From: Dryocosmus kuriphilus
Taxonomy: Eukaryota; Arthropoda; Insecta; Hymenoptera; Cynipidae
DNA: 64,000 nt
NCBI GenBank assembly: GCA_038277395.1
Contig: CM076194.1
Coordinates: 131,039,230-131,103,229 of the forward strand
Direction of reading: 5' to 3'
Shown here: one piece after another, positions 12,117-23,386 of the stretch
Position numbering within the stretch: the first letter of the stretch is position 1
Layout: each line of letters begins with the position of its first letter
Position numbers and translations under genes: made by a program
The notes under the pieces: model-generated
The model's input: only the letters and a program-made list of their open reading frames with translations
Told to the model about the DNA's origin: nothing
Databases searched by the model: none

Positions 12117-13640
12117 CTACATCCATCCCTCCCCCTGTCCATTCCTATTCAGAATCTCTTTAACTCTCTCTTCCGCACTCTTCCCTTCTCCTTCATCTCT
12201 TGTACAACTCTCTAACACATGCACCCATGTTTCCAGTTCATACCCACATACTCTACAACTATTCTCCTCCTCATTCCTCCCGTACCTACACTCCCTTACA
12301 CCCTCTCCCATTCTAAATATTATCACTCTGTTCCATTTACTCTCTTTCTTTATTCTTCCCAGATACTATGGCTCTCCTTCCCACTTGACCATCCTTAACC
12401 AACTGTTGTATCTCGACTCCAAGATTTTTCTCCATCTTTCCTCACCTTGTTTAGCCAGAATCTCTTCCTTTATTCCTTGCCATTCTCTACTCCCCACATT
12501 CATACTCCATTCTCTCCTCCTTGCGTACCTTTATCCTTCCCATTTCGATCGTCCCATATTCCCCCTTCTTTCTTTGTCTTCTATCTCCCTTAAATACGCT
12601 TGTGCTACCTTACTTCCTTCCCCCCTCCTTAGCTTTTCCTCAAAATTCCATGCCCTTTTGAGTTGCCTTATCACCATTTTTTCTCGGCCTAACTCTTCCC
12701 TTAGCATATAACCTGGACAGCTCCATCCTGACCCCATGACCCATCTCAGAAATCTCTCCTGCATGCTTTTTACTGTCTTATATTCCTTCCATCCCCATAT
12801 TTCCGTTCCATAACTTACCACTGACCACACTAACACATCAAACATCCACACTCTCATTCTCCAATCATCCTTGAACCTCCTCTTTCCTATGGCCCACACT
12901 TGGCCCATTACCTTGCTTCCACTATCTAATCTCTTTCTCACCTGCAGTTCGTTTCCTCCTCCTGTTTCGAACCAAAAGCCTAGGTAACAAAACTCTTCTC
13001 CCATTTTCACCACCTTGCCATTCATCTTCCATTCATACTCTATTTTACACTTTCTCTTTCAAAAACCCATTATCTTAGTTTTATTCACATTCACCGTTAA
13101 ATATTTTTCTCTTACATACTCTTCAAATGTTCTCATCATTAAACTCATTCCTCTTTCATCATCTGCTACAAACACTATATCGTCGGCGTATGCTAGCGAA
13201 TATAGCTTGCCATTTCTCAGTTTCGTTCCCCCTTTCTCTTTCCTTGCCAATTTTTTCTCCAAATCTGCCAAAAGAATACTAAACAGTAGCGGGCTCAGCG
13301 GATATCCCTGCCTCAAACCCCTTCCCGTCCAAAACTCCTCTCCTTTCTTTTTTCCTATTCTTACCTTCATCCTAGTTTCTACAAATATTTCTTTTATCCT
13401 CTCTACCCGACTTTCTTCTATTCCTCTTTCTTTCAAGGCCTTCCAAAGCACCCTTCTATTGACCGAGTCAAACGCTGCTTTCATGTCTACAAATATTGCG
13501 ACCAGTTTCCCTTTCTTCTGACCTAGGTTCCTATTAACTAAATAGTTGAGCATGTATATATTATCTGTTGTCCCCATCCCCTTCCTGAAACCTGTTTGGT
13601 TGTGTGGTATACTCTCTTTCTCTTCGATCTGTCTTTCCAA
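12117..13640 (-). pseudogene. LINE-A ORF2: reverse transcriptase and C-terminal CCHC
   Basis: From 13640 to 12117 one reading frame holds the RT and tail, broken only by in-frame stops at 13059-13061 (TGA), 12531-12533 (TAA) and one near 12362 (TAG). RT blocks are GFRKGMGTTDN, FVDMKAAFDSV (catalytic Asp), GLRQGYPLSPLLF and AYADDIVFV (YADD catalytic pair). Downstream are the thumb-like region (FCYLGFWF), a region typical of hymenopteran LINEs (FLRWVMG..W..PGYMLREEL) and CRVCGYELETWVHVLESC, the C-terminal CX2C..H..C motif. Residues linking it to the endonuclease lie in other frames between 13641 and 14236. The enzyme would perform target-primed reverse transcription. Confidence 0.87.
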
Positions 13641-14236
13641 TCTTTACCTGATCACCTCTGTGTAAACTTTGTATCCTACAGACATGAGTGTGATACCTCT
13701 ATTATCCTGCACATTTTTTCCTTCTCCTTTCTTACTCAGTGGCACTACCAGCCCTGTCCTCCACTCTTCTGGCCATCCTCTACCTTCCTCCCTTCTCCAC
13801 GCACCCTATTTCCCACACCTCCTAGCAATCCCTTAAAGTATTCTGTCCACTCTTTCATCCCTATTTCCTCGTTTATATCTTTTCTTCCTCCCCTTTCTCT
13901 ATTTATCACTTCCCATTCCCTCCCATCCTTTACCGCTTTCTCAACCTCTTCTACGTACCTTTCTTTCTCCTATTGCTTCTTTTAGCTCAACATTCTCTCA
14001 TGCTCTCTTCTGCTCCTATTGTACTCTTCTTTCTCCATTTCCCCACTCCTCCATTTTCTAACACATTCTTTCATATTCACTTTACTCACTCTGCATTCTT
14101 CATCCCACCACCCTCTCTTACCTTTTTCTGCTTCGTTTAGGGGTCTCACCTCGTCCCTAATCTTTCGACCACTTGTTTAAGTTTTTCTATCATCTTATCT
14201 ATTCCTTCTTCTTCCATTTCTCCCCAATTCTCGTTT

Positions 14237-15215
14237 TCAATTTTTTTCTGTGAATTCCCTTAACTTATCCTGCCCCCATCTCCCCATTTTCAATTTCATT
14301 TCCCCAGCTTCTCTTTTATTCCCTCTTTCGCGCTTTGATTCTCCCCCTCTTAATGTTGCTATCACTGGGAAGTGTTCGGACTCTATCTCCTTCCCTACTT
14401 TCATTCTAACCATCAACTTCCTGATTCTTTCTTCTGCTAGAATGTAATCGATTACCGTGTCTCCTTTACCTGTAAACGTAAATTCTCCCTTTTCATCCTC
14501 TCTTGTATTGCCATTACATATGAACCATCCGGCCTCTCCTATCAGGTTTAGAAGCGTTATCCCCTCTCGGTCTGTTTCCCTGTGCCTCGAGTTTCTCATA
14601 AATACCTCGTTTCATTCATCCCACATCTCATCCCTTGTTCTCCAGCCCAAGCATTCAGGTCCCCTCCAATTAACACCAAATCTCCCTCTTTCTTCTCTGT
14701 CCATCTTCTTATTACATTCCATCCTTCTTCCTCTCCTCTTCTCCTATAACGCATATAATTACTCTTCCTTTTTCCACTCTTATTTTTCGCACCATTGTTC
14801 CCTCCTTTTCTTTCTCATTGACACGTTCTTCCTCCTCTAGTATCAATTATTTTCTTACTCCTGACAGCATTCCACCCATTCCTCTCTCTTTCACTTTTTC
14901 CTTTCTTGCTCCTTGCATCTGCCATACATATCCTCTCGGTAACCTTCTTTTCATACGTTTACAGTCCTTTTCATCCATCCATGTTTCACTCATCATTATC
15001 ACATCCCACTTTTGCATTTCTTCCCAGAATACCGTATCTTTGTCCTTTAACCCTGACAAATTCCAAAATGCTACCTTTACTTCTCTCTTTTTGTCTTTTC
15101 CTACATTATTCCTTCTCTTTAATTCCCTTTTCCGTGTGTAAACCCCCCCCCCCCCCCCCTCCGCCACTCCAGTCTCCTCATTATTTATATCGTTTCTTCC
15201 ACCCTCCTCCGTCAT
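14237..15215 (-). pseudogene. LINE-A ORF2: apurinic/apyrimidinic-type endonuclease
   Basis: The two halves of an exonuclease-endonuclease-phosphatase domain are visible. 15215-14847 has AFWNLSGLKDKD (first strand) and IMMSETWMDE (catalytic Glu region). 14599-14237 has GWFICNGNT, GDTVIDYILAEE and SEHFPVIATL, the last carrying the catalytic His. The halves are in different frames, so a frameshift or small deletion lies within 14600-14846. An 18-nt poly-C (15141-15158) near the ORF start encodes a Gly run and may also slip. The enzyme would nick target DNA for integration. Confidence 0.82.
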
Positions 15216-15251
15216 TTTTCTGCCTTCCTTCAGTTCTTCAACTTTCTCATC

Positions 15252-16463
15252 TCATATCCACACCTTTCCATTTACCCACATCCTATCTTTCCCAGTCCTT
15301 ACCCTGGCTCTTTTTTTCCTCTCCACCCATGCCCTTTGTTCTATTTGCCACCTCCTTTTTCTCTCCTTCCATGTCAAGTCTTCTTCAATTCTTTCTCTTG
15401 TTCCCCTCAATAATTTTTTCTCCTGCATTATTTTCTTTTTCTCCTCCTCATTTCCTATTTTTACTAGAAACATTCCTCCTTTTCCTTCCTTCGCTCCACC
15501 TATTCTCTTAACTCCTTGTATCTTTACCTGTATTCCAATATCTCTCATTAGATTTTTTATTTCCGCTTCCCCTGTTTCACTCTCCACTTTCAAACCCTTA
15601 ACTATGATGTTATTTTTCCTCTTTGCCCTTTCTCCCCCTTCCAGTTTTCTTTCGATCTCACTCAATCTCGTTTTCAATCTTTCATTCACATTTCGCATGT
15701 TCTCATCACTCCCTTTTATTACTTCCACTCTCTCTGTTTCCTGCCCTATATGCTCGTTCCCGATTTCTAGTTTGCTTACCCGTTCCTCCAACTGTTTTAT
15801 CTCGTTTTTCCTATGCTCGTCTACCTCTCTCTGTCTATTCTCTATACCCTCTAATTTCTCCCATACCTTGTCTTTCTACTCTTTCCATAGTTTGTCCCAC
15901 TGTTCCCACTTTTCTCGTACTTCTGTCAATTCCCCCCTTACGTCATTTCCCTGCCTGCTCATGTCGTCAAGTCTCCGCCTTGTTTCCTCTCTAAACCCTT
16001 TTATGAGGGCTTCCAATTTTTCAAACATCTCTCGATCCCCCCTATCTCTTTCTGAAGTTTTCCGTTTTATCGTAACTTTCTTGTTATCCTTGTCTCTCTC
16101 TAGCTCATCATCCCCTTCTTCTCTTTTTCTTTTTTCCTCCCCCTCACAGCTATTCGCGCTCACCTTTTTTCGCCATTCATCCAGGCTCCTATTTGAGCCC
16201 GCGCTGCCCAGCCTGTTAAGGCGCTGTAAGTTTGAGGGTCTCCTGCGTCTTTTAGCCGTCCCTGGTTCCTTTCTGGCTCTCATCCCCTCTCTGTCCGGCG
16301 TTAAAGACCCTTCCTCGCCACTGCTGTCGCTACGCTCCACCTCCTCTTTTCCCCCACTAGCCTCGCTTTCATTCTCCTCGACTCTTACTTTCTGCCGTTT
16401 TGTGCGTTTGTCCGATAACTGTTGCCCTCTGGCGTCAGTTTTTGGACTTCTAACCGTCGGCAT
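15252..16463 (-). pseudogene. LINE-A ORF1, coiled-coil nucleic-acid-binding protein with one stop
   Basis: A single frame of 404 codons starts at ATG 16463 (MPTVRSPKTDARG) and is broken only by TAG at 15876-15878. The first third is basic and Ser/Glu-rich. The middle is strongly heptad-patterned (EMFEKLEALIKGFREE, then LEERVSKLEIGNE after the stop), suggesting a coiled-coil. The last part (NIIVKGLKVES, then MRDIGIQVKIQGVKRIG) resembles the RRM-like fold and C-terminal domain of LINE ORF1 proteins. It would coat element RNA. The same protein type is encoded by the copy at 30.3-31.2 kb and the fragment at 38.2-38.6 kb. The large opposite-strand frames here reflect purine/pyrimidine bias. Confidence 0.82.
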
Positions 16464-16790
16464 CCTACCTTACCCTATGCTCCGTGACGTTCCCCGCCTT
16501 GCACTCTTACCGCTCACCCTACCTCCTACCCCCTTTCCCAGCAACTATGTCCACCACACCTAACCTCAATACTCACACACTCTCTCCAACTTCCACTTCA
16601 CACTGCTTACCTTCACCCTTAAAACCTTTGCCTTCACTCACCCTTCTTCCACCACTCCTGATCTCCACACTCACTACCCTTTCGGCCTACACACACGCTT
16701 ATATCCTTCACCAAAGCCAAAAAATCAACACCCGACACAAAAGAGTTCTCTCGCGTTCGGTACCGGAAACGGAAGTCCAGAGCAAAATAT

Positions 16791-16915
16791 AATAAAATAA
16801 AATAAAAGGAAAATAAAATAAAGAAAATAATATAAAATAAAACAAAGTAAAATGAATAAAATATAACAGAATGAAGTAAAATAAAATAAAATAGAACAAA
16901 ATAAAATAAAATTGG
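16791..16915 (+). repeat. A-rich (AAAATA)n tract
   Basis: AATAAAATAAAATAAA repeats with scattered G and C directly flank the 5' end of LINE-A. They give a low-complexity Phe/Tyr frame on the opposite strand. Confidence 0.85.
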
Positions 16916-17683
16916 AGAAAAAAATTTACGGAGAAAAGGGATGAGGGAAAAGAGAACCAGGGGAAAAGGTTAGGGGAAAGTGGATTAGGTGGAAAGGAGG
17001 TCTAGAGAAAAAAGGGGATTAGGGAGGAAAGTGTATAAATTGTGATCCTGGAATATTTTTGGTCGACCTTACGAGTGACGCACAACTATGAAATGCTTAA
17101 ATAATTCATTTCTTGATAAATTTTAAGACCAAACAATGTTAGAATTATGTTTTTGTTTATTTCCTTGAAAATATGACGTTAGCTTTCTGTCAGCAAATAT
17201 CAAAGAAAAATCCGCTAAGGAATTAGTTGATGAAAAAGCAAAGAGATAACTGAAGACGAGTGACGCTTACTTATAGAACGTATAAGCATTCAATTTGTTG
17301 ACAAAGTCGAAGATCGACCAACGCAGGTCTTACGTTTCACGAAATTCTTTGAAAAATATTATAACCTATCTCTAAAATGTTAAAACATAGATTTAAAATG
17401 TTTTAAATAATGCGTTTGTAAGTAATAATCGAAGAGTGAACCTATTTTACAAATCTGAATTATTTATTCAACTATTTTGAGAACCATCAAATCCTAACCT
17501 ATATTTACAAACGGTTTACTTCAGAGCCTTTATTACTTTTTTCCGACAGATAAATGTCCAAATGTTTGACTTTTGAAAGTGTTTCTAAGTAACTAATTCA
17601 ATACATCTTATTTGATTTTAGTATAAATAATTCTTTTGTCCAATCTGGATGCATGAGTTTTCTCAAAAATTGTTTATGTTAAC
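16916..17683. other. Unannotated sequence
   Basis: The first 110 bases are G+A-rich (GGGGAAAAGG-like). The rest is plain A+T-rich DNA with no gene, terminal repeat or RNA signal that I can support. Confidence 0.4.
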
Positions 17684-18378
17684 CGAGGAGGAGGAGGAGG
17701 AGGAGGAGGAGTGAGGATGAAAGAATGGATGTAGATAGTGAATGAGTGTTATATTGTGTGAGTTTACGTACGTAAATATAGAATACATAAGTTAATATTT
17801 TTATGTAAATATCTTGTAAATATAGTAATTATAATTAATACAAACCATCTTTTTGTTAATTTATCGTTTTCCTTTATTCGAATAACCTTACAACTATAGC
17901 TAATATAAAATTTAACTATAATTTAACATTAGGTTAACATTACCTTAAAATTACCTTAACATTAGTTTAACATTACTTTAATATTACTTTAACTATACTT
18001 TAACATTAGTTTAATATTACTTTAACATTAGTTTAACATTACATTAATATTACTTTAACATTAGTTCAACATTACTTTAGCATTACTGCAACTATACTTT
18101 AACATTAATTTAACATTATTTTAACTATACTTTAACATTACCCTAACATTACTTTAACGTTAGTTTAGCTATACCTTAACTTTGCTTTTAAAATTAGTTT
18201 AACATTACTTTAACATTACTTTAACTATACTTTAACATTAATTTACGATTACATTAAAATTACTTTAACTACACTTTAATATTACTTTAACTATACTTTA
18301 AAATTACTTTAACTATACTTTAAAATTAATTTAACATTAGATTAACATCCTCCTCCTACTGCTCCTCCTCCTCCTACT
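17684..18378 (+). repeat. TTAACATTA satellite bracketed by GGA and TCC runs
   Basis: From about 17885 to 18345 the sequence is a diverged ~12-bp tandem repeat (TTTAACATTA with CTT or GTT spacers and TTTAACTATAC variants), roughly 35-40 units. It is bracketed by (GAG)n at 17685-17711 and by (CTC)n-type sequence at 18349-18378. The two runs are complementary and could pair into a long stem-loop around the satellite. The left flank also carries TGTTAAC next to its GAGGAG run. Confidence 0.75.
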
Positions 18379-18517
18379 AAAAAATTGTTACCTCAACATT
18401 GACTCGTGTTATTTGAAGTTCCTATTAAAAATTTTGCTCTTTGGGCTCGCAAATACATCATTATTGCAATAAATTTGCACAGCAGTATCACCTGCGCTCA
18501 GCTGCATGAAGTAATAC

Positions 18518-18587
18518 AACACTGTGGCGCAATGAGCGCGTCTGGCTCCAGACCAGAAGGTTGCGTGTTCAAATCACATCATGGTCC
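18518..18587 (+). pseudogene. tRNA-Trp(CCA)-like pseudogene
   Basis: The core matches insect tRNA-Trp closely: TGGCGCAA, AGCGCGTCTG, the anticodon region with CCA at 18548-18550, CAGAAGGTTGCGTG and the T arm GTTCAAATCAC. Compared with the functional gene the D loop lacks about two bases including the conserved GG, and the acceptor arm (AACACTG with CATGGTC) pairs badly. It is therefore a pseudogene or the head of a dispersed tRNA-derived repeat. No A-rich tail or SINE body follows. Confidence 0.6.
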
Positions 18588-18697
18588 AAAAATTTGTTTT
18601 AGTAAAAAGAACCTTACATTTAGTCAGTACAAGCATATACTTTGTATAATGAATCCCACGATCGAGTTTAACACTGATTCATCATTAATTCATCGAG

Positions 18698-18742
18698 GAT
18701 GTGGATGATAATAATGATGATGATGATGATAAAGATGATGCT
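18698..18742 (+). repeat. (GAT)n microsatellite
   Basis: GATGATAATAATGATGATGATGATGATAAAGATGATG, an imperfect trinucleotide run. Confidence 0.8.
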
Positions 18743-18839
18743 GAAAGTGACATTTCCTCTGAATATGAAATAGAAAAAAAAAATTTCAGAATACTGGGAA
18801 GATCAGAATGATTTGGTAGATCGAATTCGCTCACTTTTA

Positions 18840-19034
18840 CAATTATTTCATTTGCTTTATTTACTTCATTTACTTTATTTACTTTATTTTATTTATCTTA
18901 TTTATTTTATTTATTATATTGATTTTATTGTTTTTATTGATTTTATTTTTATTTTATTTTTATTTTATTTTTACTTTTTTTTATTTTATTTTTATTTTAT
19001 TTTCATTTTACTTTTATTTTATTTTTATTTTATT
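18840..19034 (+). repeat. (TTTTA)n tract preceding the hairpin repeat array
   Basis: TTTATTTTATTTTTA-type low-complexity sequence. Similar tracts occur between the later repeat units (20935-20963, 22061-22148, 23387-23704), so the tract is part of the array organisation. Confidence 0.8.
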
Positions 19035-19182
19035 ACATTCTCATCTCAATGAGAAGGTATTAGTTTTATGTGAAAAATGACTTTCGCTAATTTCATGAAA
19101 TCTGGACGTTTCGTGACCTCCTGAATCCGACAAAACATGTTTTACGACGGTGTCTGGCTGTCTGTTATCGTTGTCTTCGTTC

Positions 19183-19221
<39 letters not shown>

Positions 19222-19841
19222 CCGCCGTCGGAGCCTGTTAACCAGCGGTTTTTGACCAGTGGTTATGGTTTTATCCATCAAAAACAGTTTTCATAAAATA
19301 AAAAAATCAATTTTCCGGCTAAAATATGCAAGATACAAAAAAAACGGTAGAAATTGAGAAAACGTTATTAAAAATGAAAAACTACGGTTTCTTGCCAAAA
19401 TATTCAAGATACGACAAAAATGATAATAAACGAAGTTGTTCACCTCAAAAAGTTCTACAAGTTCTATATTAATCATTTTTTTGATAAAATGCACTGTTTT
19501 TGTTTTAATCGAGAAAACGTTAGTAAAAATGAAAAATTCAAATTTCCCGCCAAACTATGCAAGATACGGAAAAAAAATGATAATAAACAAGGTTGTTGAG
19601 CTCAAAAAGATCTACAAATTTAATCTCAATCGTTTTTTCGAACAGAAGCGCAGTTTTTGAGCTATTCGTGAAATATGTTATTAAATACAAATAAATCAAT
19701 TTTTCAGCAAAACTGTGCGAGATACGGGAAAATATTAAGAAGCAGAATGGTTCATCTTAAAAAGATGAACGCATTCTCATCGCGTTTCTTATGCTTACCA
19801 ATCGATTAAAGTATATCAAAAACGTGAATTTCTTAATTTTT
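19035..19841 (+). repeat. GCGAAGC-hairpin repeat, unit a (3'-truncated)
   Basis: Begins ACATTCTCATCTCAATGAGA (7-bp stem TTCTCAT/ATGAGAA). It then has a conserved lead (TTTATGTGAAAA.TGACTTTCGC), a (GTTGTC)n microsatellite at about 19165-19220 and ~160-bp subrepeats containing CTATGCAAGATACGG and AAGTTGTTCACCTCAAAAAG. It lacks the GC-rich end seen in units b-d, because unit b starts within it. Confidence 0.7.
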
Positions 19842-20935
19842 ACATTCTCATCAGAGAAGATATTAGATTTATGTAAAATTTGACCCGCCAGTTTTCATGA
19901 AATCTCCACGTTTTGAGACCCTCTTAGTGAGAAAAAATGGTTTTTACGACGGTTTCTGCCTGTTGTCGTCGTTGTCGTTGTCGTTGCTGTAGTCGCGATA
20001 ACTTTCGAAGGACTAATACGATTGGATTGTGCTTTGGTACACTTCTTCAGGGTATAAAACGAAAGGACGAGTTCTTTAACCAGCGGTTTTTGGACATTGG
20101 TTATGGTTTTATCAGTCAAAAACGGTCTTCACGAAATCAAAAGATCAATTTTCCGGCTAAACTATGCGAGATACAAAAAAAATATCCGAAAGTAAAATTG
20201 TTCACCCTAAAAAAATCTACCAATTTTTTTTAACCATTTTTCAATAAAATGCACGGTTTTTGTTTTAATCGAGAAAAAGTTATTAAAAATTAAAAATTTC
20301 ACATTTTCCGCCAAACTATGCAAGATACGAAAAAATGATAATAAACAAAGTTGTTCACCTCAAAAACATTCACAAATTTGCTTTCTATCATTTTTTTGAG
20401 CAGACGCGTATTTTTTGAGTTATTTGTGAAATATGTTATGAAGTATAAAGAAAACCATTTTTCATCAAAACTATGCAAGATATGAGAAAATATTAAGAAG
20501 CAGAATTGTTCACCTTAGAAAGAGCTACAAAATTTATTAATAAGACTCAAAGTTTTACTTTTAAGAATCGAAATCCTGCATGTGAAAATTTGGAAAGTTG
20601 CAAAAAAACTTTACCAATCTACAAGGTGTTCAAAAAAAAGTTAATTGACGAGCGCGAAGCGCGAGTGTCTTGATGAGAATGTATTCCTTAAGGTCGATAG
20701 AGCCTTAACTAAAATAATTTCTTTTGTAATTTTTAACAAAAAATTCAAATTTAATAATCTCATTAAAAGTAGGAGTTTTGAAATTTTAAGAACCAAGTAA
20801 CGAATACCGACCACGATGTGCATAAGGACCAAAAACATCCGAGCGCGAAGCGCAACGACCACCAGACCGCGCGCCCTAGGCGCGCTCATACTTCGCATGA
20901 AGCATGTGGTGAGAATGTGCCCGCGAAGCGGGCAG
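19842..20935 (+). repeat. GCGAAGC-hairpin repeat, unit b
   Basis: Starts ACATTCTCATCAGAGAAG and ends GTGAGAATGTGCCCGCGAAG plus CGGGCAG. The terminal GAATGT is part of a reverse complement of the start, making short inverted ends. The 3' 300 bp holds repeated CGAGCGCGAAGCGCGAG-like islands (about 20645-20664 and 20838-20900) and closes with a perfect GCCCGC-GAA-GCGGGC hairpin at 20919-20933. ORFs inside are fragments without family similarity that I know. Confidence 0.75.
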
Positions 20936-20963
20936 TTTTTTTCAATTTTATTTTTATTTTATT

Positions 20964-22060
20964 ACATTCTCATCTCAATGAGAAGGTATTAGTTTTATGC
21001 TCGGTTTTATGTGAAAACTGACTTTCGCGGATTTCACGAAATGTCGACGTTTCATGACTTTCTGAATCCGAAAAAACATGTTTTACGTTGGTGTCTGTCT
21101 GCCGTTGTCGTCGTCGTTGTCGCTGTCTTTGTCGTAGTATCCTGCGAACACGATAACTTTCGAAGGACTAATCGGATTGGGTTGCGCTTTGGAACACTTC
21201 TTTAAGGCGTAAAAGGTGAGGACGAGTTCTTTAACCAGCCACTTTTGACCAACGGTTATGATTTTATCCATCAAAAACTGTTTTACAAAATCAAAAAATC
21301 CATTTTCCGGCTAAAACTATGCGAGATAAGGAAATTATATGTATATAACCAAAATAGATTATCTTGAAAAGATCTACAAATTTTCTATTAACCATTTTTT
21401 GATTAAGTGCACGGTTTTTGTTTTAATCGAGAAAACGTTATAAAAAATCAAAAATTCAAATTTCCCGACAAATTATGCAAGATACGAAAAAATTATAACA
21501 AACAAAGTTGTTCAACTCAAAAAGGTCTACAAATTTTGATCCAACTATTTTTTGATAAAATGCACGGTTTTTATTTTAATCGAGAAAACGTTATTGAAAA
21601 ATAAAAAATTCAAATTTCGCGCCAAAATATGCAAGATACAAAAGAAATGATAATAAATAAAGTTGTTGAGCTCAAAAACAGCTACAAATTTTCTTCCGAT
21701 TATTTTTTTGAACAGACGCGTATTTTATGAGTTATTCGTGAAATATGTTATGAAGTATAAAGAAAACCACTTTTCAACAAAACTATGCAAGATATGAGAA
21801 AATATTAACAAGAAGAATTGTTCATCTTGAAAAGAGAGAGAATGATGAGAATGTATTCCTTACGGGCGATAGATCTTTAAGTAAAACAATTTCTTTTGTA
21901 TTTTTAATTTAAAGGTTTATACGATCCATAAACACCGAGCGCGTAGCGCGAGGTAAATAACCTATCGAGCGCGAAGCGCGAGTGCCAACAGACGCGCGTC
22001 CCAGGCGCGATCATACTTCGCGCAAAGCGCGCGATGACAATGTGCCCGCGAAGCGGGCAG
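20964..22060 (+). repeat. GCGAAGC-hairpin repeat, unit c
   Basis: Same plan as unit b and about the same length (1097 bp): ACATTCTCATC start, (GTCGTT)n near 21105-21135, ATAACTTTCGAAGGACTAAT, ~160-bp subrepeats, GATGAGAATGTATTCCTTA at about 21844, GAGCGCGAAGCGCGAG at about 21968, terminal hairpin at 22044-22058. Confidence 0.75.
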
Positions 22061-22148
22061 ATTTTTTTATTTTATTTTAATTTTATTTTTACTTTATTTT
22101 TACTTTTTTTTTATTTTATTTTTATTTTATTTTTATTTTTATTTTATT

Positions 22149-23386
22149 ACATTCTCATCAGAGAAGGTATTAGATTTATGTAAAATTTGACTTTCGCGGA
22201 TTTCATGAAATCTCCACGTTTGGGACCCCCTGAGTCAGAAAAAACGGTTTTTACGACCGTGTCTGTCTGTCTGTTGTCGTCTGTCGTCGTTGGCGTCGTC
22301 GTTGTCGTTGTCGTTGTCGTCGTCGTCTGTGACCGCGATAACTTTCGAAGCATTAATCGGATTGGAATGCGCTTTGATACACTTCTTTAAGGGGTAAAAA
22401 GAAAGAACGAGTTCGTTAACCAGCGGTTTTTGACCAACGGTTATGGTTTTATCCATCAAAAACTGTTTTCACAAAATCAAGAAATCCATTTTCCGGCTAA
22501 ACTATGAGAGATACAAAAAAAATGTAAGAAAGTAAAATTGTTCAGCTCAAAAATATCTACAAATTTTGTCTTAACCATTTTTTGATAAAATGAACAGTTT
22601 TTGTTTCAATCAAGAAAACGCTATTAAAATTAAAAAACTCTGGTGTTTCGCCAAAATATTCAAGATACAAAAAATTAGTATAGAACAAAGTTGTTTCAAT
22701 TTGAAAATATCTACAAATTTTGTTTCAACCATTTTTTGGTAAAATGCACGGTTTTTGTTTTAATCGATAAAACGTTATTAAAAATCAAAATTTTCAAATT
22801 TCCTGCCAAACTATGCAAGATACGGAAAAATGATAATGAACAAAGTTGTGTACCTTAAAAAGTTCTCCAAATTTGCTCTCTATCATTTTTTTGAGCAGAC
22901 GCGCAGTTTTTGAGTTATTCGTGAAATATGTTATGAAGTATAAAGAAAACCACTTTTCAGCAAAACTTTGCAAGATATGAGAAAATATTAATAAGCAAAA
23001 TTGTTCACCTTGGAAAGAGCTACACAATTTATTTATAAGACTCATCGTTTTACTTTTAAGAATCGAAATCCTGTATTGTGAAAATTTGGAAAATCACAAA
23101 AAAAACTTTACCAATCTACAATGTGTTTTAAAAAGATGTAATTATCGAGCGCGAAGCGTGAGTGTCAGGATGAGAATGTATTCCTTAAGGGCGATAGAGC
23201 CTTAAGTAAAATAGTTCCTTTTGGAATTTTTAATTTAAAGGTTTATAGGATCCATAAACACCGAGCGCGTAGCGCGAGATGAATAATTTATCGAGCGCGA
23301 AGCGCGAGTGCCAAGAGACGCGCGCCCTAGGCGCGCTCACACTTCGCGCGAAGCGAGCGATGAGAATGTGCCCGCGAAGCGGGCAG
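22149..23386 (+). repeat. GCGAAGC-hairpin repeat, unit d
   Basis: 1238 bp with the same order of blocks. (GTTGTC)n lies at about 22295-22325, ATAACTTTCGAAG at about 22338, the internal GATGAGAATGTATTCCTTAA at about 23170, GC islands at 23143-23163 and 23262-23335, and the terminal GCCCGC-GAA-GCGGGC hairpin at 23370-23384. Confidence 0.75.

Larger units (their letters stand above)
11801..16790 (-). mobile_element. APE-type LINE (LINE-A), near full length
   Basis: On the minus strand this reads 5' UTR (about 16790-16464), ORF1 (16463-15252), ORF2 with endonuclease, RT and a C-terminal CCHC motif (15215-12117), 3' UTR (12116 to about 11811) and a (TAAA)n tail. The 3' end (AGACTCTCAAACCC, then a GGGATAGAGTATAAATAAATAAA tail region) is shared with the copy inserted at 29.8-31.7 kb, which defines the family end. 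AP-endonuclease and RT order place it in the Jockey/I/R1/LOA group; I cannot fix the clade. Only a few stops and frameshifts break it, so it is relatively young for this window. Confidence 0.85.

Noticed and set aside
15604..16563. A 319-codon plus-strand open frame rich in Ser, Leu, Phe and Pro
   Set aside because: It lies opposite LINE-A ORF1. The minus strand is purine-rich and has clear ORF1 features; the plus-strand frame is its mirror, with low-complexity composition.
18406..18708. A 100-codon plus-strand open frame
   Set aside because: It runs through the tRNA-Trp-like sequence and shows no protein family similarity.
19035..23386. Classification of the hairpin repeats as Helitrons
   Set aside because: A 3' hairpin is present, but there is no CTRR terminus, no clear A-T or T-T insertion site and no Rep/helicase gene, so it is kept only as a possibility.
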